Source: Streptomyces sp. F001 | GTDB taxonomy: Bacteria; Actinomycetota; Actinomycetes; Streptomycetales; Streptomycetaceae | Length of the DNA stretch: 64,000 nt | NCBI RefSeq assembly: GCF_004187715.1 | Contig: NZ_QZWF01000004.1 | Location: 248,001-312,000, forward strand | Reading direction: 5' to 3' | Translations under genes and position numbers: made by a program | Notes under the pieces: model-generated | The model's input: the letters and a program-made list of their open reading frames with translations, nothing else | What the model was told of the DNA's origin: nothing | Databases searched by the model: none | Shown: positions 19,380-29,538 of the stretch, piece after piece | Layout: every line of letters begins with the position of its first letter | How positions within the stretch are numbered: the stretch's first letter is position 1

Positions 19380-20218
19380 TTCGACGCCTCCTCGGTCCGC
19401 TTGAACGACGGCGGCTCGATCTCGCTCCGCTCCAGGCGTTCCTCCGCGCGCTGTTCCAGCGCGCGCAGGTCATTGATCGCCTCGGTCGACACGTCCCTGA
19501 TCTGGCCCCGTTCGCGCAACGTCTTGCTGACGGTCAGATCGGACGGGGTGCCGTCGGGCAGCAGCCCCGCGATGTCCACGGCGTTGTGCCGGGCGTACAC
19601 ACCGGGCGCCGGCAGCGGCGGTACGTGCTTGCCCTCGCGCACGCGCTGCTCGGACAGTTCGCGCTGGGTCTTGGCGCGCTCGGTGCGCTCGCGGTGGGTG
19701 AGCACCATGGCACCGACGGCAGCCGTGATCAGCAGGGCGCCGGTGAGTTCGAAGGCGAAGACGTACTTGGTGAAGATGAGGGCCGCCAGGCCCTCCACAT
19801 TGCCGCCCGCGTTCGCCTGGCCGAGGCCGTTGAACTCCTTCAGGGAGGCGTTGCCGATGCCGCCGACCAGCAGGACGCCGAAGCCGAGACCGCACAGCAG
19901 GGCCAGCCAGCGCTGGCCCTTGATGGTCTCCTTCAGGGAGTCCGCCGCGGTGACGCCGACGAGCATCACCACGAACAGGAACAGCATCATGATCGCGCCG
20001 GTGTAGACGACGATCTGCACGATGCCCAGGAAGTAGGCGCCGTTGGCGAGGTAGAACACCGCCAGGACGATCATGGTGCCGGCCAGGCAGAGCGCGCTGT
20101 GCACGGCCTTCTTCATGAAGACGGTGCACAGGGCGCCGATCACCGCGACGGTGCCGAGGATCCAGAACTGGACGGCCTCTCCGGTGGAGGTGGTGTAGGC
20201 GGCGAGCTGCGCGCTCAT
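19376..20218 (-). CDS. nuoJ: NADH-quinone oxidoreductase subunit J
   Basis: A 280-residue membrane subunit with five helices in the first 170 residues (GTVAVIGALCTVFMKKAVHS..., GIVQIVVYTGAIMMLFLFVVMLVG split across helices 2-3) and a long charged C-terminal tail of about 100 residues, which is longer than in enterobacteria but normal for actinobacteria. The tyrosine of VYTGAIM (the pi-bulge helix) is present. ATG 20218 overlaps the nuoI stop as ATGA, which fixes the start. Confidence 0.93.
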   Translation of the reverse strand: MSAQLAAYTTSTGEAVQFWILGTVAVIGALCTVFMKKAVHSALCLAGTMIVLAVFYLANGAYFLGIVQIVVYTGAIMMLFLFVVMLVGVTAADSLKETIKGQRWLALLCGLGFGVLLVGGIGNASLKEFNGLGQANAGGNVEGLAALIFTKYVFAFELTGALLITAAVGAMVLTHRERTERAKTQRELSEQRVREGKHVPPLPAPGVYARHNAVDIAGLLPDGTPSDLTVSKTLRERGQIRDVSTEAINDLRALEQRAEERLERSEIEPPSFKRTEEASK

Positions 20219-20817
20219 GCGTCCACCTCCTCGTCCGTGGGCTTCTCGCCCTTGGAGACGGCGACCTGGCGCTCGGTGCCGGGCGCGGCCTCGGTGACCA
20301 GCCCCCGGTAGTAGTCCTGCTCGTCCATCCCCGGGTAGATCGCGTGGGGCGAGTCGACCATGCCCTCTTCGAGGCCGGCGAGCAGCTGCTCCTTGGTGTA
20401 GATGAGGTTGGCGCGGGTGGAGTCGGCCAGCTCGAAATCGTTCGTCATCGTGAGCGCGCGCGTGGGGCATGCCTCGATGCACAGGCCGCACAGGATGCAG
20501 CGGGCGTAGTTGATCTGGTACACGCGCCCGTACCGCTCGCCCGGCGAGTAGCGCTCCTCGTCGGTGTTGTCCGCGCCCTCCACATAGATGGCGTCGGCGG
20601 GGCAGGCCCAGGCGCACAGCTCGCAGCCGACGCACTTCTCCAGGCCGTCCGGATGGCGGTTGAGCTGGTGCCGTCCGTGGAACCGGGGGGCGGTGGTCTT
20701 CTGCTGCTCCGGGTACTGCTCGGTCAGCCGCTTCTTGAACATGGCCTTGAAGGTCACGCCGAAGCCGGCCACGGGGTTCAGGAAACCGGGCTTGGTCTCC
20801 TTGGGCTCCTCAGCCAT
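20215..20817 (-). CDS. nuoI: NADH-quinone oxidoreductase subunit I
   Basis: A 200-residue ferredoxin-like peripheral-arm subunit carrying clusters N6a and N6b. Two classic 4Fe-4S motifs are visible: CVGCELCAWACP near 62-73 and CILCGLCIEACP near 106-117. I start at ATG 20817 because GGAAAGGAGG lies just upstream; it overlaps the nuoH end by 8 bp. The C-terminal tail after residue 150 is acidic and lineage-specific. Confidence 0.94.
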   Translation of the reverse strand: MAEEPKETKPGFLNPVAGFGVTFKAMFKKRLTEQYPEQQKTTAPRFHGRHQLNRHPDGLEKCVGCELCAWACPADAIYVEGADNTDEERYSPGERYGRVYQINYARCILCGLCIEACPTRALTMTNDFELADSTRANLIYTKEQLLAGLEEGMVDSPHAIYPGMDEQDYYRGLVTEAAPGTERQVAVSKGEKPTDEEVDA

Positions 20818-22174
20818 CGGACGCCTCCTTTCCATCCAGAGATCCATCACTCTGAGTATCAGGCCCACCACTGACAATCAGCTCCCGCTCACGTCGCGAC
20901 CTGCGTCGCGGCACCGGCGGCACCTCCTGTCCGGGCAGCGGCGGTACGGGGAATCCGCCCGCCATCGGATCGAAGCCGACGGCCTGGGCGGGCGGTTCGG
21001 GCGCGGGTTTGCCGCGCTCGCGGAAGAAGTCCGCGACGAAGGAGAGCAGGAGCAGAGCGAGGACTCCGCCGCCGACGTAGAGGGCGATGTCGGCGAAGTC
21101 GTAGTTCTCGTTGCGCAGGGTCCGCACGGTCGCGACGAGCATCAGCCAGACCACGGAGACCGGGATGAGGACCTTCCAGCCGAGCTTCATCAACTGGTCG
21201 TAGCGGACGCGGGGGAGCGTGCCGCGCAGCCAGATGAAGAAGAACAGCAGCAGCTGCACCTTGAGGACGAACCAGAGCATCGGCCACCAGCCGTGGTTCG
21301 CGCCCTCCCAGAAGGTGGAGACCGGCCAGGGTGCCCGCCAGCCGCCCAGGAAGAGCGTCACGGACACGGCCGAGACCGTCACCATGTTCACGTACTCGGC
21401 GAGCATGAACATCGCGAACTTGATCGACGAGTACTCGGTGTTGAAACCGCCGACCAGGTCGCCCTCGGACTCCGGCATGTCGAACGGGGCGCGGTTGGTC
21501 TCGCCGACCATGGTCACGATGTAGATCAGGAACGAGACCGGCAGCAGGATGATGTACCAGCGGTCCGCCTGCGCCTCGACGATCGCCGAGGTCGACATCG
21601 ACCCCGAGTAGAGGAAGACGGAGGCGAACGCGGCGCCCATGGCGATCTCGTAGGAGATCATCTGCGCGCAGGAGCGCAGACCGCCGAGCAGCGGATAGGT
21701 GGATCCGGAGCTCCAACCCGCCAGCACGATGCCGTAGATGCCCACCGAGGCGACCGCGAGGATGTAGAGCATCGCGATCGGCAGGTCGGTGAGCTGCATC
21801 GTGGTGCGCTGGCCGAAGATCGAGATCTCGTTGCCGGCCGGGCCGAAGGGGATCACCGCGATCGCCATGAAGGCCGGGATGGCCGCGACGATCGGCGCGA
21901 GGACGTAGACGACCTTGTCCGCGCGTTTGACGATGACGTCTTCCTTGAGCATCAGCTTGATGCCGTCGGCGAGCGACTGGAGCATGCCCCAGGGGCCGTG
22001 CCGGTTGGGGCCGATGCGCAGCTGCATCCAGGCGACGACCTTGCGCTCCCAGACGATGGAGAACAGCACGGTCACCATCAGGAAGGCGAAACAGAAGACC
22101 GCCTTGACGGCGACCAGCCACCACGGGTCGCGGCCGAACATCGAGAGGTCTTCAACGGCGAGGTACGGGCTCAT
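20810..22174 (-). CDS. nuoH: NADH-quinone oxidoreductase subunit H
   Basis: A 454-residue membrane subunit with eight helices that forms part of the quinone chamber with NuoB and NuoD. MQLRIGPNRHGPWGMLQSLA near 51-70 and ETNRAPFDMPESEGDLVGGF near 227-246 are the conserved loops. After about residue 355 there is a non-membrane tail of some 90 residues, rich in proline and arginine, which E. coli NuoH lacks. Start overlaps nuoG by ATGA. Confidence 0.95.
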   Translation of the reverse strand: MSPYLAVEDLSMFGRDPWWLVAVKAVFCFAFLMVTVLFSIVWERKVVAWMQLRIGPNRHGPWGMLQSLADGIKLMLKEDVIVKRADKVVYVLAPIVAAIPAFMAIAVIPFGPAGNEISIFGQRTTMQLTDLPIAMLYILAVASVGIYGIVLAGWSSGSTYPLLGGLRSCAQMISYEIAMGAAFASVFLYSGSMSTSAIVEAQADRWYIILLPVSFLIYIVTMVGETNRAPFDMPESEGDLVGGFNTEYSSIKFAMFMLAEYVNMVTVSAVSVTLFLGGWRAPWPVSTFWEGANHGWWPMLWFVLKVQLLLFFFIWLRGTLPRVRYDQLMKLGWKVLIPVSVVWLMLVATVRTLRNENYDFADIALYVGGGVLALLLLSFVADFFRERGKPAPEPPAQAVGFDPMAGGFPVPPLPGQEVPPVPRRRSRRERELIVSGGPDTQSDGSLDGKEASDG

Positions 22175-24675
22175 GCCTCCACCTCCTTGGGGGCCTCGCC
22201 GGCGAGGGTCGCCGGGCCGATGCGAACGAGGGAGCCGGGCAGCGCCCCGGTGCCGGAGGCGACGCCGCCGCCGACCGAGTTCAGCGGGAGCCAGACCACA
22301 CGGTCGGGCATCTCGGTGATCTGCAGCGGGAGTTCGACGGTGCCGGCCGGGCCGGTCACGGCGAGCGCGTCGCCGTCCTTGACGCCTGCCTCGGCGGCCG
22401 TGGCGGGCGACACACGCGCGCGTGCGGCGTGCCGGGTCCCGGCGAGCGCCTCGTCGCCCTCCTGGAGCACACCCCGGTCGAGCAGCAGCCGGTGCCCGGC
22501 CAGTACGGCTTCCCCGGCCGCCGGACGCGGCAGCACGCCCGCCGTCTCGAGGGGTTCGGTGGCCCGCGGCCCGTCCCAGACCCCCAGCCGGTCCAGCTCC
22601 GCGCGCGCGGTCCGCAGATCCGGCAGACCCAGGTGTACGTCCATGGCGTCGGCCAGCATCTGCAGCACGCGTGCGTCGGTGGGTGCCAGTCGGCGGCTCA
22701 TCTGGTCGGGCTTGAGCGCGGCCTCGAAGAAGCGGACCCGGCCCTCCCAGTTGAGGAAGGCGCCCGTCTTCTCGGCGACCGCGGCGACCGGGAGGACCAC
22801 GTCCGCGAGTTCCGTGACCTCACTGGGCCGCAGTTCGAGCGACACCACGAAGCCGACTTCGGCGAGTGCTGCACGCGCGCGTGCCGGGTCGGGCAGGTCG
22901 GCGACCTCCACGCCCGCGACCAGCAGTGCCTGGAGGTCGCCGTTTGCGGCGGACTGGATGATCCGGCCGGTGTCACGGCCGTAGCGGTGCGGAAGGTCGG
23001 CGACGCCCCAGGCGGCGGCGACCTCCGCACGCGCGCGTGGGTCGGTGGCCGGACGTCCGCCCGGCAGCAGCGACGGCAGCGCGCCCGCTTCGATGGCGCC
23101 CCGCTCTCCTGCGCGACGCGGGATCCACACCAGCTGCGCGCCGGTCGCGGAGGCGACCCGTACGGCGGCGGTGAGGCCGCCGGCCACCCCGGCCAGCCGC
23201 TCGCCGACGACGATCACCGCGCCCTCGGCGCGCAGCGCCTGAGCGGCCCTGGCGCCGTCCTCCTCCAGGCCGACCCCGCTCGCGAGCGCGTCCAGCCACT
23301 CGGTCTCGGTGCCCGGAGCCGCCGACAGCAGCGTGCCGCCGGCCTTCTCCAGACCACGCGTGGTGTGCGTGGCCAGCGAGAACACCTTCTGTCCGTGCCC
23401 CCGCCAGGCCTTGCGCAGCCGCAGGAAGACGCCGGGGGCCTCCTCCTCCGACTCGAACCCGGCCAGCAGGACGGCGGGCGCCTTCTCCAGGGAGGTGTAC
23501 GTGACGCCCGTACCGTCGAGGTCGCGCCCGCGCCCGGCGATCCGCGCGGCCAGGAAGTCGGCCTCCTCGCTGCTGTGCGGACGCGCGCGGAAGTCGATGT
23601 CGTTGGTGTCGAGCGCCACGCGCGCGAACTTGCTGTAGGCGTAGGCGTCCTCGATGGTGAGGCGGCCGCCCGTGAGGACACCGGTGCGCCCGCGCGAGGC
23701 GAGGAGCCCCTGAGCGGCGATCTGCAGCGCTTCCGGCCAGGAGGCGGGCACCAGATCGCCCTCGGGGTTGCGTACCAGGGGCGTCTCCAGCCGGTCCCGC
23801 AGCTGCGCGTACCGGAACGCGAAGCGCCCCTTGTCGCAGATCCACTCCTCGTTGACCTCGGGGTCGTTGACGGCGAGCCGCCGCATGACCTTGCCGCGCC
23901 GGTGGTCGGTGCGCGTCGCGCAGCCGCCGGAGCAGTGCTCGCACACGGAGGGCGAGGAGACGAGGTCGAAGGGGCGGGAGCGGAAGCGGTACGCCGCCGA
24001 GGTGAGTGCGCCGACCGGGCAGATCTGGATGGTGTTCCCGGAGAAGTACGACTCGAAGGGGTCGCCCTCACCGGTGCCGACCTGCTGGAGCGCACCCCGC
24101 TCGAGCAGCTCGATCATCGGATCACCGGCGACCTGGTTGGAGAACCGGGTGCAGCGCGCGCACAGCACGCACCGCTCGCGGTCGAGCAGCACCTGCGTGG
24201 AGATCGGGACCGGCTTCTCGAAGGTCCGCTTCCTGCCCTCGAAGCGGGACTCGGCGTTGCCGTGCGACATGGCCTGGTTCTGCAGCGGGCACTCGCCGCC
24301 CTTGTCGCAGACCGGGCAGTCCAGCGGGTGGTTGATGAGCAGCAGCTCCATCACACCCTTCTGGGCCTTCTCGGCGACCGGCGAGGTGAGGTGGGTCTTC
24401 ACCACCATCCCGTCGGTGCAGGTGATGGTGCAGGACGCCATGGGCTTGCGCTGACCCTCGACCTCGACGATGCACTGGCGGCAGGCGCCGGCCGGATCGA
24501 GGAGGGGATGGTCGCAGAACCGGGGGATCTCGATGCCGAGTTGCTCGGCGGCCCGGATGACCAGAGTGCCCTTGGGCACGCTGATCTCGATGCCGTCGAT
24601 CGTCAGCGTCACCAGATCTTCCGGCGGGACCGCCGCCTCTCCCCCGCCCGAGGGAGCGCTGGTGGTCACAGTCAT
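22171..24675 (-). CDS. nuoG: NADH-quinone oxidoreductase subunit G
   Basis: An 834-residue iron-sulfur subunit of the peripheral arm. The N-terminal 2Fe-2S ligands lie in RFCDHPLLDPAGACRQCIVE (about 50-69), the histidine-ligated cluster region is HPLDCPVCDKGGECPLQ (about 115-131), and further 4Fe-4S ligands lie in CVLCARCTRFSNQVAG and CPVGALT. A CEHCSGGCATRT plus later WICDKGRF set matches the extra N7 cluster found in some bacteria. The C-terminal two thirds is the molybdopterin-oxidoreductase-like fold without cofactor. It overlaps nuoF and nuoH. Confidence 0.95.
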   Translation of the reverse strand: MTVTTSAPSGGGEAAVPPEDLVTLTIDGIEISVPKGTLVIRAAEQLGIEIPRFCDHPLLDPAGACRQCIVEVEGQRKPMASCTITCTDGMVVKTHLTSPVAEKAQKGVMELLLINHPLDCPVCDKGGECPLQNQAMSHGNAESRFEGRKRTFEKPVPISTQVLLDRERCVLCARCTRFSNQVAGDPMIELLERGALQQVGTGEGDPFESYFSGNTIQICPVGALTSAAYRFRSRPFDLVSSPSVCEHCSGGCATRTDHRRGKVMRRLAVNDPEVNEEWICDKGRFAFRYAQLRDRLETPLVRNPEGDLVPASWPEALQIAAQGLLASRGRTGVLTGGRLTIEDAYAYSKFARVALDTNDIDFRARPHSSEEADFLAARIAGRGRDLDGTGVTYTSLEKAPAVLLAGFESEEEAPGVFLRLRKAWRGHGQKVFSLATHTTRGLEKAGGTLLSAAPGTETEWLDALASGVGLEEDGARAAQALRAEGAVIVVGERLAGVAGGLTAAVRVASATGAQLVWIPRRAGERGAIEAGALPSLLPGGRPATDPRARAEVAAAWGVADLPHRYGRDTGRIIQSAANGDLQALLVAGVEVADLPDPARARAALAEVGFVVSLELRPSEVTELADVVLPVAAVAEKTGAFLNWEGRVRFFEAALKPDQMSRRLAPTDARVLQMLADAMDVHLGLPDLRTARAELDRLGVWDGPRATEPLETAGVLPRPAAGEAVLAGHRLLLDRGVLQEGDEALAGTRHAARARVSPATAAEAGVKDGDALAVTGPAGTVELPLQITEMPDRVVWLPLNSVGGGVASGTGALPGSLVRIGPATLAGEAPKEVEA

Positions 24676-26021
24676 GCGTTCACCTCCGTGCGGTGGTCGG
24701 CCCAGGCCGTCGACTTGGCCGGGTCGAAGGGGCAGCCGCGGCCCGTGATGTGCTGCTCGTACTCCTCGCGGAAGTACTTCAGCGAGGAGAAGATCGGCGA
24801 GGCGGCACCGTCGCCGAGGGCACAGAAGGACTTGCCGTTGATGTTGTCGGCGATGTCGTTCAGCTTGTCGAGGTCACTCATCACGCCCTTGCCGGCCTCG
24901 ATGTCGCGCAGCAACTGCACGAGCCAGTACGTGCCTTCGCGGCAGGGTGTGCACTTGCCGCAGGACTCGTGGGCGTAGAACTCGGTCCAGCGGGTGACGG
25001 CACGGACGACGCAGGTCGTCTCGTCGAAGCACTGCAGGGCTTTCGTGCCGAGCATGGAACCCGCGGCGCCCACTCCTTCGTAGTCAAGAGGGACATCGAG
25101 ATGCTCGTCGGTGAACATCGGTGTCGAGGAGCCGCCCGGCGTCCAGAACTTCAGTCGGTGGCCAGGTCGCATCCCGCCGCTCATCTCGAGGAGTTGGCGC
25201 AGTGTGATGCCGAGCGGGGCCTCGTACTGGCCGGGGCTCGCGACGTGGCCGCTGAGCGAGTAGAGCGTGAAGCCCGGGGACTTCTCGCTGCCCATCGACC
25301 TGAACCATTCCTTGCCGTTTTTCAGGATGGCGGGAACCGACGCGATCGACTCGACGTTGTTCACCACAGTCGGGCACGCATAGAGGCCTGCGACAGCAGG
25401 GAAGGGGGGACGAAGCCGCGGTTGACCACGGCGGCCCTCGAGCGAGTCGAGCAGTGCGGTCTCCTCACCGCAGATGTACGCGCCCGCGCCCGCGTGCACG
25501 GTGATGTCGAGGTCGAGTCCGCTGCCCAGGATGTTCTTGCCGAGGTAGCCGGCCGCGTAGGCCTCAGCGACAGCTGAATGCAACCGCCGCAATACGGGGA
25601 CGACTTCACCACGCAGATAGATGAAGGCATGCGACGACCTGATGGCATAACACGCAATGATCATGCCCTCAATGAGGCTGTGCGGGTTCGCGAAGAGGAG
25701 CGGAATGTCCTTGCAGGTTCCGGGCTCCGATTCGTCGGCGTTGACAACTAGATAGTGCGGTTTTCCATCCCCCTGGGGAATGAACTGCCATTTCATTCCC
25801 GTCGGGAATCCCGCGCCGCCGCGGCCGCGCAGCCCGGAGTCCTTGACGTACGCGATGAGGTCGTCCGGCGACATCGCGAGCGCCTTGCGGAGCCCCTCGT
25901 ATCCCTCGTGCCTTCGGTACACGTCCAGCGTCCAGGACCTGTCCTCGTCCCAGAAGGCCGACAGCACGGGTGCGAGCAGCTTCTCGGGACTCATGTCCTT
26001 GAGCTCGGGTGCCAACGTCAT
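24672..26021 (-). CDS. nuoF: NADH-quinone oxidoreductase subunit F
   Basis: A 449-residue subunit that binds NADH, FMN and cluster N3. GLRGRGGAGFPTGMKWQF near 67-84 and NADESEPGTCKDIPL near 97-111 form the nucleotide and FMN site; SCGKCTPCREGTYW near 352-365 and a later cysteine bind the cluster. ATG 26021 overlaps the nuoE stop. A stretch of about 500 bp (25290-25800) uses codons that are rare here (AAA, CTA, GTT, TAT, TGT, AGG), although the protein is fully conserved. Confidence 0.95.
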   Translation of the reverse strand: MTLAPELKDMSPEKLLAPVLSAFWDEDRSWTLDVYRRHEGYEGLRKALAMSPDDLIAYVKDSGLRGRGGAGFPTGMKWQFIPQGDGKPHYLVVNADESEPGTCKDIPLLFANPHSLIEGMIIACYAIRSSHAFIYLRGEVVPVLRRLHSAVAEAYAAGYLGKNILGSGLDLDITVHAGAGAYICGEETALLDSLEGRRGQPRLRPPFPAVAGLYACPTVVNNVESIASVPAILKNGKEWFRSMGSEKSPGFTLYSLSGHVASPGQYEAPLGITLRQLLEMSGGMRPGHRLKFWTPGGSSTPMFTDEHLDVPLDYEGVGAAGSMLGTKALQCFDETTCVVRAVTRWTEFYAHESCGKCTPCREGTYWLVQLLRDIEAGKGVMSDLDKLNDIADNINGKSFCALGDGAASPIFSSLKYFREEYEQHITGRGCPFDPAKSTAWADHRTEVNA

Positions 26022-26893
26022 CACTCCCCCTCCTCTGCGACAGGCCCGGCGGGGTGCGCGGGGTCGGATGCCGATGTGTCCTGCGGCGCGTCGTGCGAGC
26101 TGAGGTGTTCGGCGGGCGACGGCTCGTGTACGGCCCTGTCCTGCGGCTCGTCGTGCGGTCCCCCCTCCCGCGGGTGGACCACGCGCGCGGGTGCGGTCTC
26201 TCCCCTGGCCAGGCGGAGGCCCACCAGCGAAGCGGGTCCCGCGCTGCCGGTCGCCTCGACGGCCCCGGCCCGCTCGTCGGGGAAGCCCGCCAGGATCCGG
26301 GCGGTCTCCTTGAACGTGCACAGCGGGGCCCCGCGGGTCGGCGCGACCTGTGCTCCCCCGCGCAGGTCGTCCACCAGGCGCTTCGCGCTGTCCACGGTCT
26401 GGTTGTCGAAGAACTCCCAGTTGACCATCACGACCGGCGCGAAGTCGCAGGCCGCGTTGCACTCGATGTGCTCCAGGGTCACCTTGCCGTCGTCGGTGGT
26501 CTCGCCGTTGCCGACGCCCAGGTGCTCCTGGAGCGCCTCGAAGATCGCGTCACCGCCCATCACCGCGCACAGCGTGTTGGTGCACACCCCGACCTGGTAG
26601 TCACCGGAGGGCCTGCGCCGGTACATGGTGTAGAAGGTGGCGACCGCGGTGACCTCCGCCGTGGTCAGGTCCAGCATGTCCGCGCAGAACCGCATTCCGG
26701 TGCGCGTGACATGGCCCTCCTCCGACTGCACCAGGTGCAGCAACGGCAGGAGGGCGGACCGGGAGTCGGGGTAGCGGGCGATGATCTCGCGCGCGTCCCG
26801 CTCGAGCCGGGCTCGAACGTCGTCCGGGTAGTCGGGCGCGGGCAGTTCGGGCATGCCCAGGCTGACGCCCCGCTCCGAGGAACTGGTGCTCAC
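26021..26893 (-). CDS. nuoE: NADH-quinone oxidoreductase subunit E
   Basis: A 290-residue thioredoxin-like 2Fe-2S subunit (cluster N1a). Ligand cysteines appear in GVCTNTLCAVMGG near 102-114 and CNAACDFAPVV near 143-153. The usual length is 160-220 residues; here about 90 further residues, rich in Pro, Glu, Asp and His, follow residue 200 and look disordered. Start is the GTG at 26893, which overlaps the nuoD stop as GTGA. Confidence 0.93.
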   Translation of the reverse strand: MSTSSSERGVSLGMPELPAPDYPDDVRARLERDAREIIARYPDSRSALLPLLHLVQSEEGHVTRTGMRFCADMLDLTTAEVTAVATFYTMYRRRPSGDYQVGVCTNTLCAVMGGDAIFEALQEHLGVGNGETTDDGKVTLEHIECNAACDFAPVVMVNWEFFDNQTVDSAKRLVDDLRGGAQVAPTRGAPLCTFKETARILAGFPDERAGAVEATGSAGPASLVGLRLARGETAPARVVHPREGGPHDEPQDRAVHEPSPAEHLSSHDAPQDTSASDPAHPAGPVAEEGE

Positions 26894-28221
26894 CGGTCGA
26901 CGCCTCCCATCACGGGGTCGATGGACGCGACGGCGACGATGACGTCGGCGACCTGGCCGCCCTCGCACATCGCCGCCATGGCCTGCAGGTTGGTGAAGGA
27001 CGGGTCGCGGAAGTGGACCCGGTAGGGGCGGGTGCCGCCGTCGGACACGGCGTGCACCCCGAGCTCGCCCTTGGGCGACTCGACCGCCGTGTACGCCTGT
27101 CCCGGCGGGACGCGGAAGCCCTCGGTCACCAGCTTGAAGTGGTGGATCAGGGCCTCCATGGAGGTGCCCATGATCTTCTTGATGTGGTCGAGGGAGTTGC
27201 CCAGTCCGTCCGGTCCGAGGGCGAGCTGGGCAGGCCAGGCGATCTTCTTGTCGGCGACCATGACCGGTCCCGGCTGCAGCCGGTCCAGGCACTGCTCGAC
27301 GATCCTGAGCGACTGGCGCATCTCCTCGAGGCGGATCAGGAAGCGGCCGTATGCGTCGCAGGTGTCTGCGGTCGGGATGTCGAAGTCGTACGTCTCGTAG
27401 CCGCAGTACGGCTGGGCCTTGCGCAGGTCGTGCGGCAGGCCGGTGGCGCGCAGGATCGGTCCGGTGGCGCCGAGGGCCATGCAGCCGGCCAGGTCGAGAT
27501 AGCCGATGTCCTGCATGCGGGCCTTGAAGACGGGGTTCCCGGTGGCGAGCTTGTCGTACTCCGGGAGGTTCTTCTTCATCTTCTTCACGAACTCGCGGAT
27601 CTGGTCCACCGCGCCGGGCGGCAGGTCCTGGGCGAGTCCGCCGGGCCGGATGTACGCGTGGTTCATCCTGAGGCCCGTGATGAGCTCGTAGATGTCGAGA
27701 ATCATTTCACGATCACGGAATCCGTAGATCATGATCGTGGTGGCGCCCAGCTCCATGCCGCCGGTCGCGATGCACACCAGGTGCGAGGAGAGCCGGTTCA
27801 GCTCCATCAGGAGCACCCGGATGATCGTCGCCCGGTCGGGGATCTGGTCCTCGATGCCGAGGAGTTTCTCGACGGCGAGGCAGTAGCCGGTCTCGTTGAA
27901 GAAGGACGTCAGGTAGTCCATGCGCGTCACGAACGTGGTGCCCTGCGTCCACGTGCGGAACTCGAGGTTCTTCTCGATGCCGGTGTGGAGGTAGCCGATG
28001 CCGCAGCGGGCCTCGGTGACCGTCTCGCCCTCGATCTCCAGGATGAGACGGAGCACGCCGTGGGTGGAGGGGTGCTGGGGGCCCATGTTGACGACGATGC
28101 GTTCGTCGTCGGCGCGGGCCGCGGACTGGACGACCTCGTCCCAGTCGCCACCGGTGACCGTATATACGGTGCCCTCGGTGGTCTCGCGTGCCGACGCGGC
28201 GGCTGTTGAATGCGTGCTCAC
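26890..28221 (-). CDS. nuoD: NADH-quinone oxidoreductase subunit D
   Basis: A 443-residue 49-kDa subunit, descended from NiFe-hydrogenase large subunits, that lines the quinone-binding site. MGPQHPSTHGVLRLILEIEG near 46-65 carries the quinone-site histidine, and CIATGGMELGATTIMIYGF near 152-170 and the C-terminal ending VIVAVASIDPVMGGVDR are conserved. GTG 28221 overlaps the nuoC stop. The first 30 residues (alanine, serine, threonine) are a local extension. Confidence 0.95.
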   Translation of the reverse strand: MSTHSTAAASARETTEGTVYTVTGGDWDEVVQSAARADDERIVVNMGPQHPSTHGVLRLILEIEGETVTEARCGIGYLHTGIEKNLEFRTWTQGTTFVTRMDYLTSFFNETGYCLAVEKLLGIEDQIPDRATIIRVLLMELNRLSSHLVCIATGGMELGATTIMIYGFRDREMILDIYELITGLRMNHAYIRPGGLAQDLPPGAVDQIREFVKKMKKNLPEYDKLATGNPVFKARMQDIGYLDLAGCMALGATGPILRATGLPHDLRKAQPYCGYETYDFDIPTADTCDAYGRFLIRLEEMRQSLRIVEQCLDRLQPGPVMVADKKIAWPAQLALGPDGLGNSLDHIKKIMGTSMEALIHHFKLVTEGFRVPPGQAYTAVESPKGELGVHAVSDGGTRPYRVHFRDPSFTNLQAMAAMCEGGQVADVIVAVASIDPVMGGVDR

Positions 28222-28969
28222 GAGTACGACCTCCGCTGGTCCGGAGCCGGGATCTGGGCGCCCTTGTACTCGACGGGGATGCCGCCGAGGGGGTAGTCCT
28301 TGCGCTGCGGATGGCCCTGCCAGTCGTCCGGCATCATGATCCGCGTCAGGGCCGGATGACCGTCGAAGACGATGCCGAAGAAGTCGTAGGTCTCGCGCTC
28401 GTGCCAGTCGTTGGTCGGATAGACGGAGACCAGCGACGGGATGTGCCGGTCGCTGTCGGGGGCACTGACTTCGAGGCGGAGCAGCCGGTTGTGGGTGATC
28501 GAGCGCAGGTGGTAGACGGCGCGCAGCTCGCGGCCCTTGTCGTTCGGGTAGTGGACGCCGCTGACGCCGGTGCAGAGTTCGAAGCGCAGGGCCGGGTCGT
28601 CGCGCAGGGTGCGGGCGACGCGGACCAGGTGCTCGCGTTCGATGTGGAAGGTGAGTTCGCCGCGGTCCACGACTGTCTTCTCGATGGCGTTCTCGGGGAG
28701 CAGGCCCTGCTCCTCCAGGGCGCCCTCGAGCTCGTCGGCGACCTCGTCGAACCAGCCGCCGTAGGGACGGGCCGCCGGTCCCGGGAGCCGGACCGAGCGG
28801 ACCAGGCCGCCGTAGCCGGAGGTGTCGCCACCGTTGTTGGCGCCGAACATGCCGCGCTGGACGCGGATCTCCTCACCGTGCTCACCGCGCTGGCCGGGGA
28901 GGTTGGAGGCGCCGAGGTCCTTCTCGGGGTTGACCCCGTTCGACGCCCCGTTGGTGCCGTTCGCGTCGC

Positions 28970-28973
<4 letters not shown>
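28218..28973 (-). CDS. nuoC: NADH-quinone oxidoreductase subunit C
   Basis: A 251-residue 30-kDa subunit of the peripheral arm. The family signature ERETYDFFGIVFDGHPAL lies near 193-210, with PDDWQGHPQRKDYPLGG near 216-232. The N-terminal 85 residues are Gly/Asn-rich and not conserved outside actinobacteria. ATG 28973 overlaps the nuoB stop, which sets the start. Confidence 0.94.
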
Positions 28974-29524
<551 letters not shown>

Positions 29525-29538
29525 GACTTAAAGGCCCC

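Noticed and set aside
15442..20311. Long plus-strand frames opposite nuoL, nuoM and nuoJ
   Set aside because: They are mirror frames of GC-rich nuo genes, with no start context and no family similarity.
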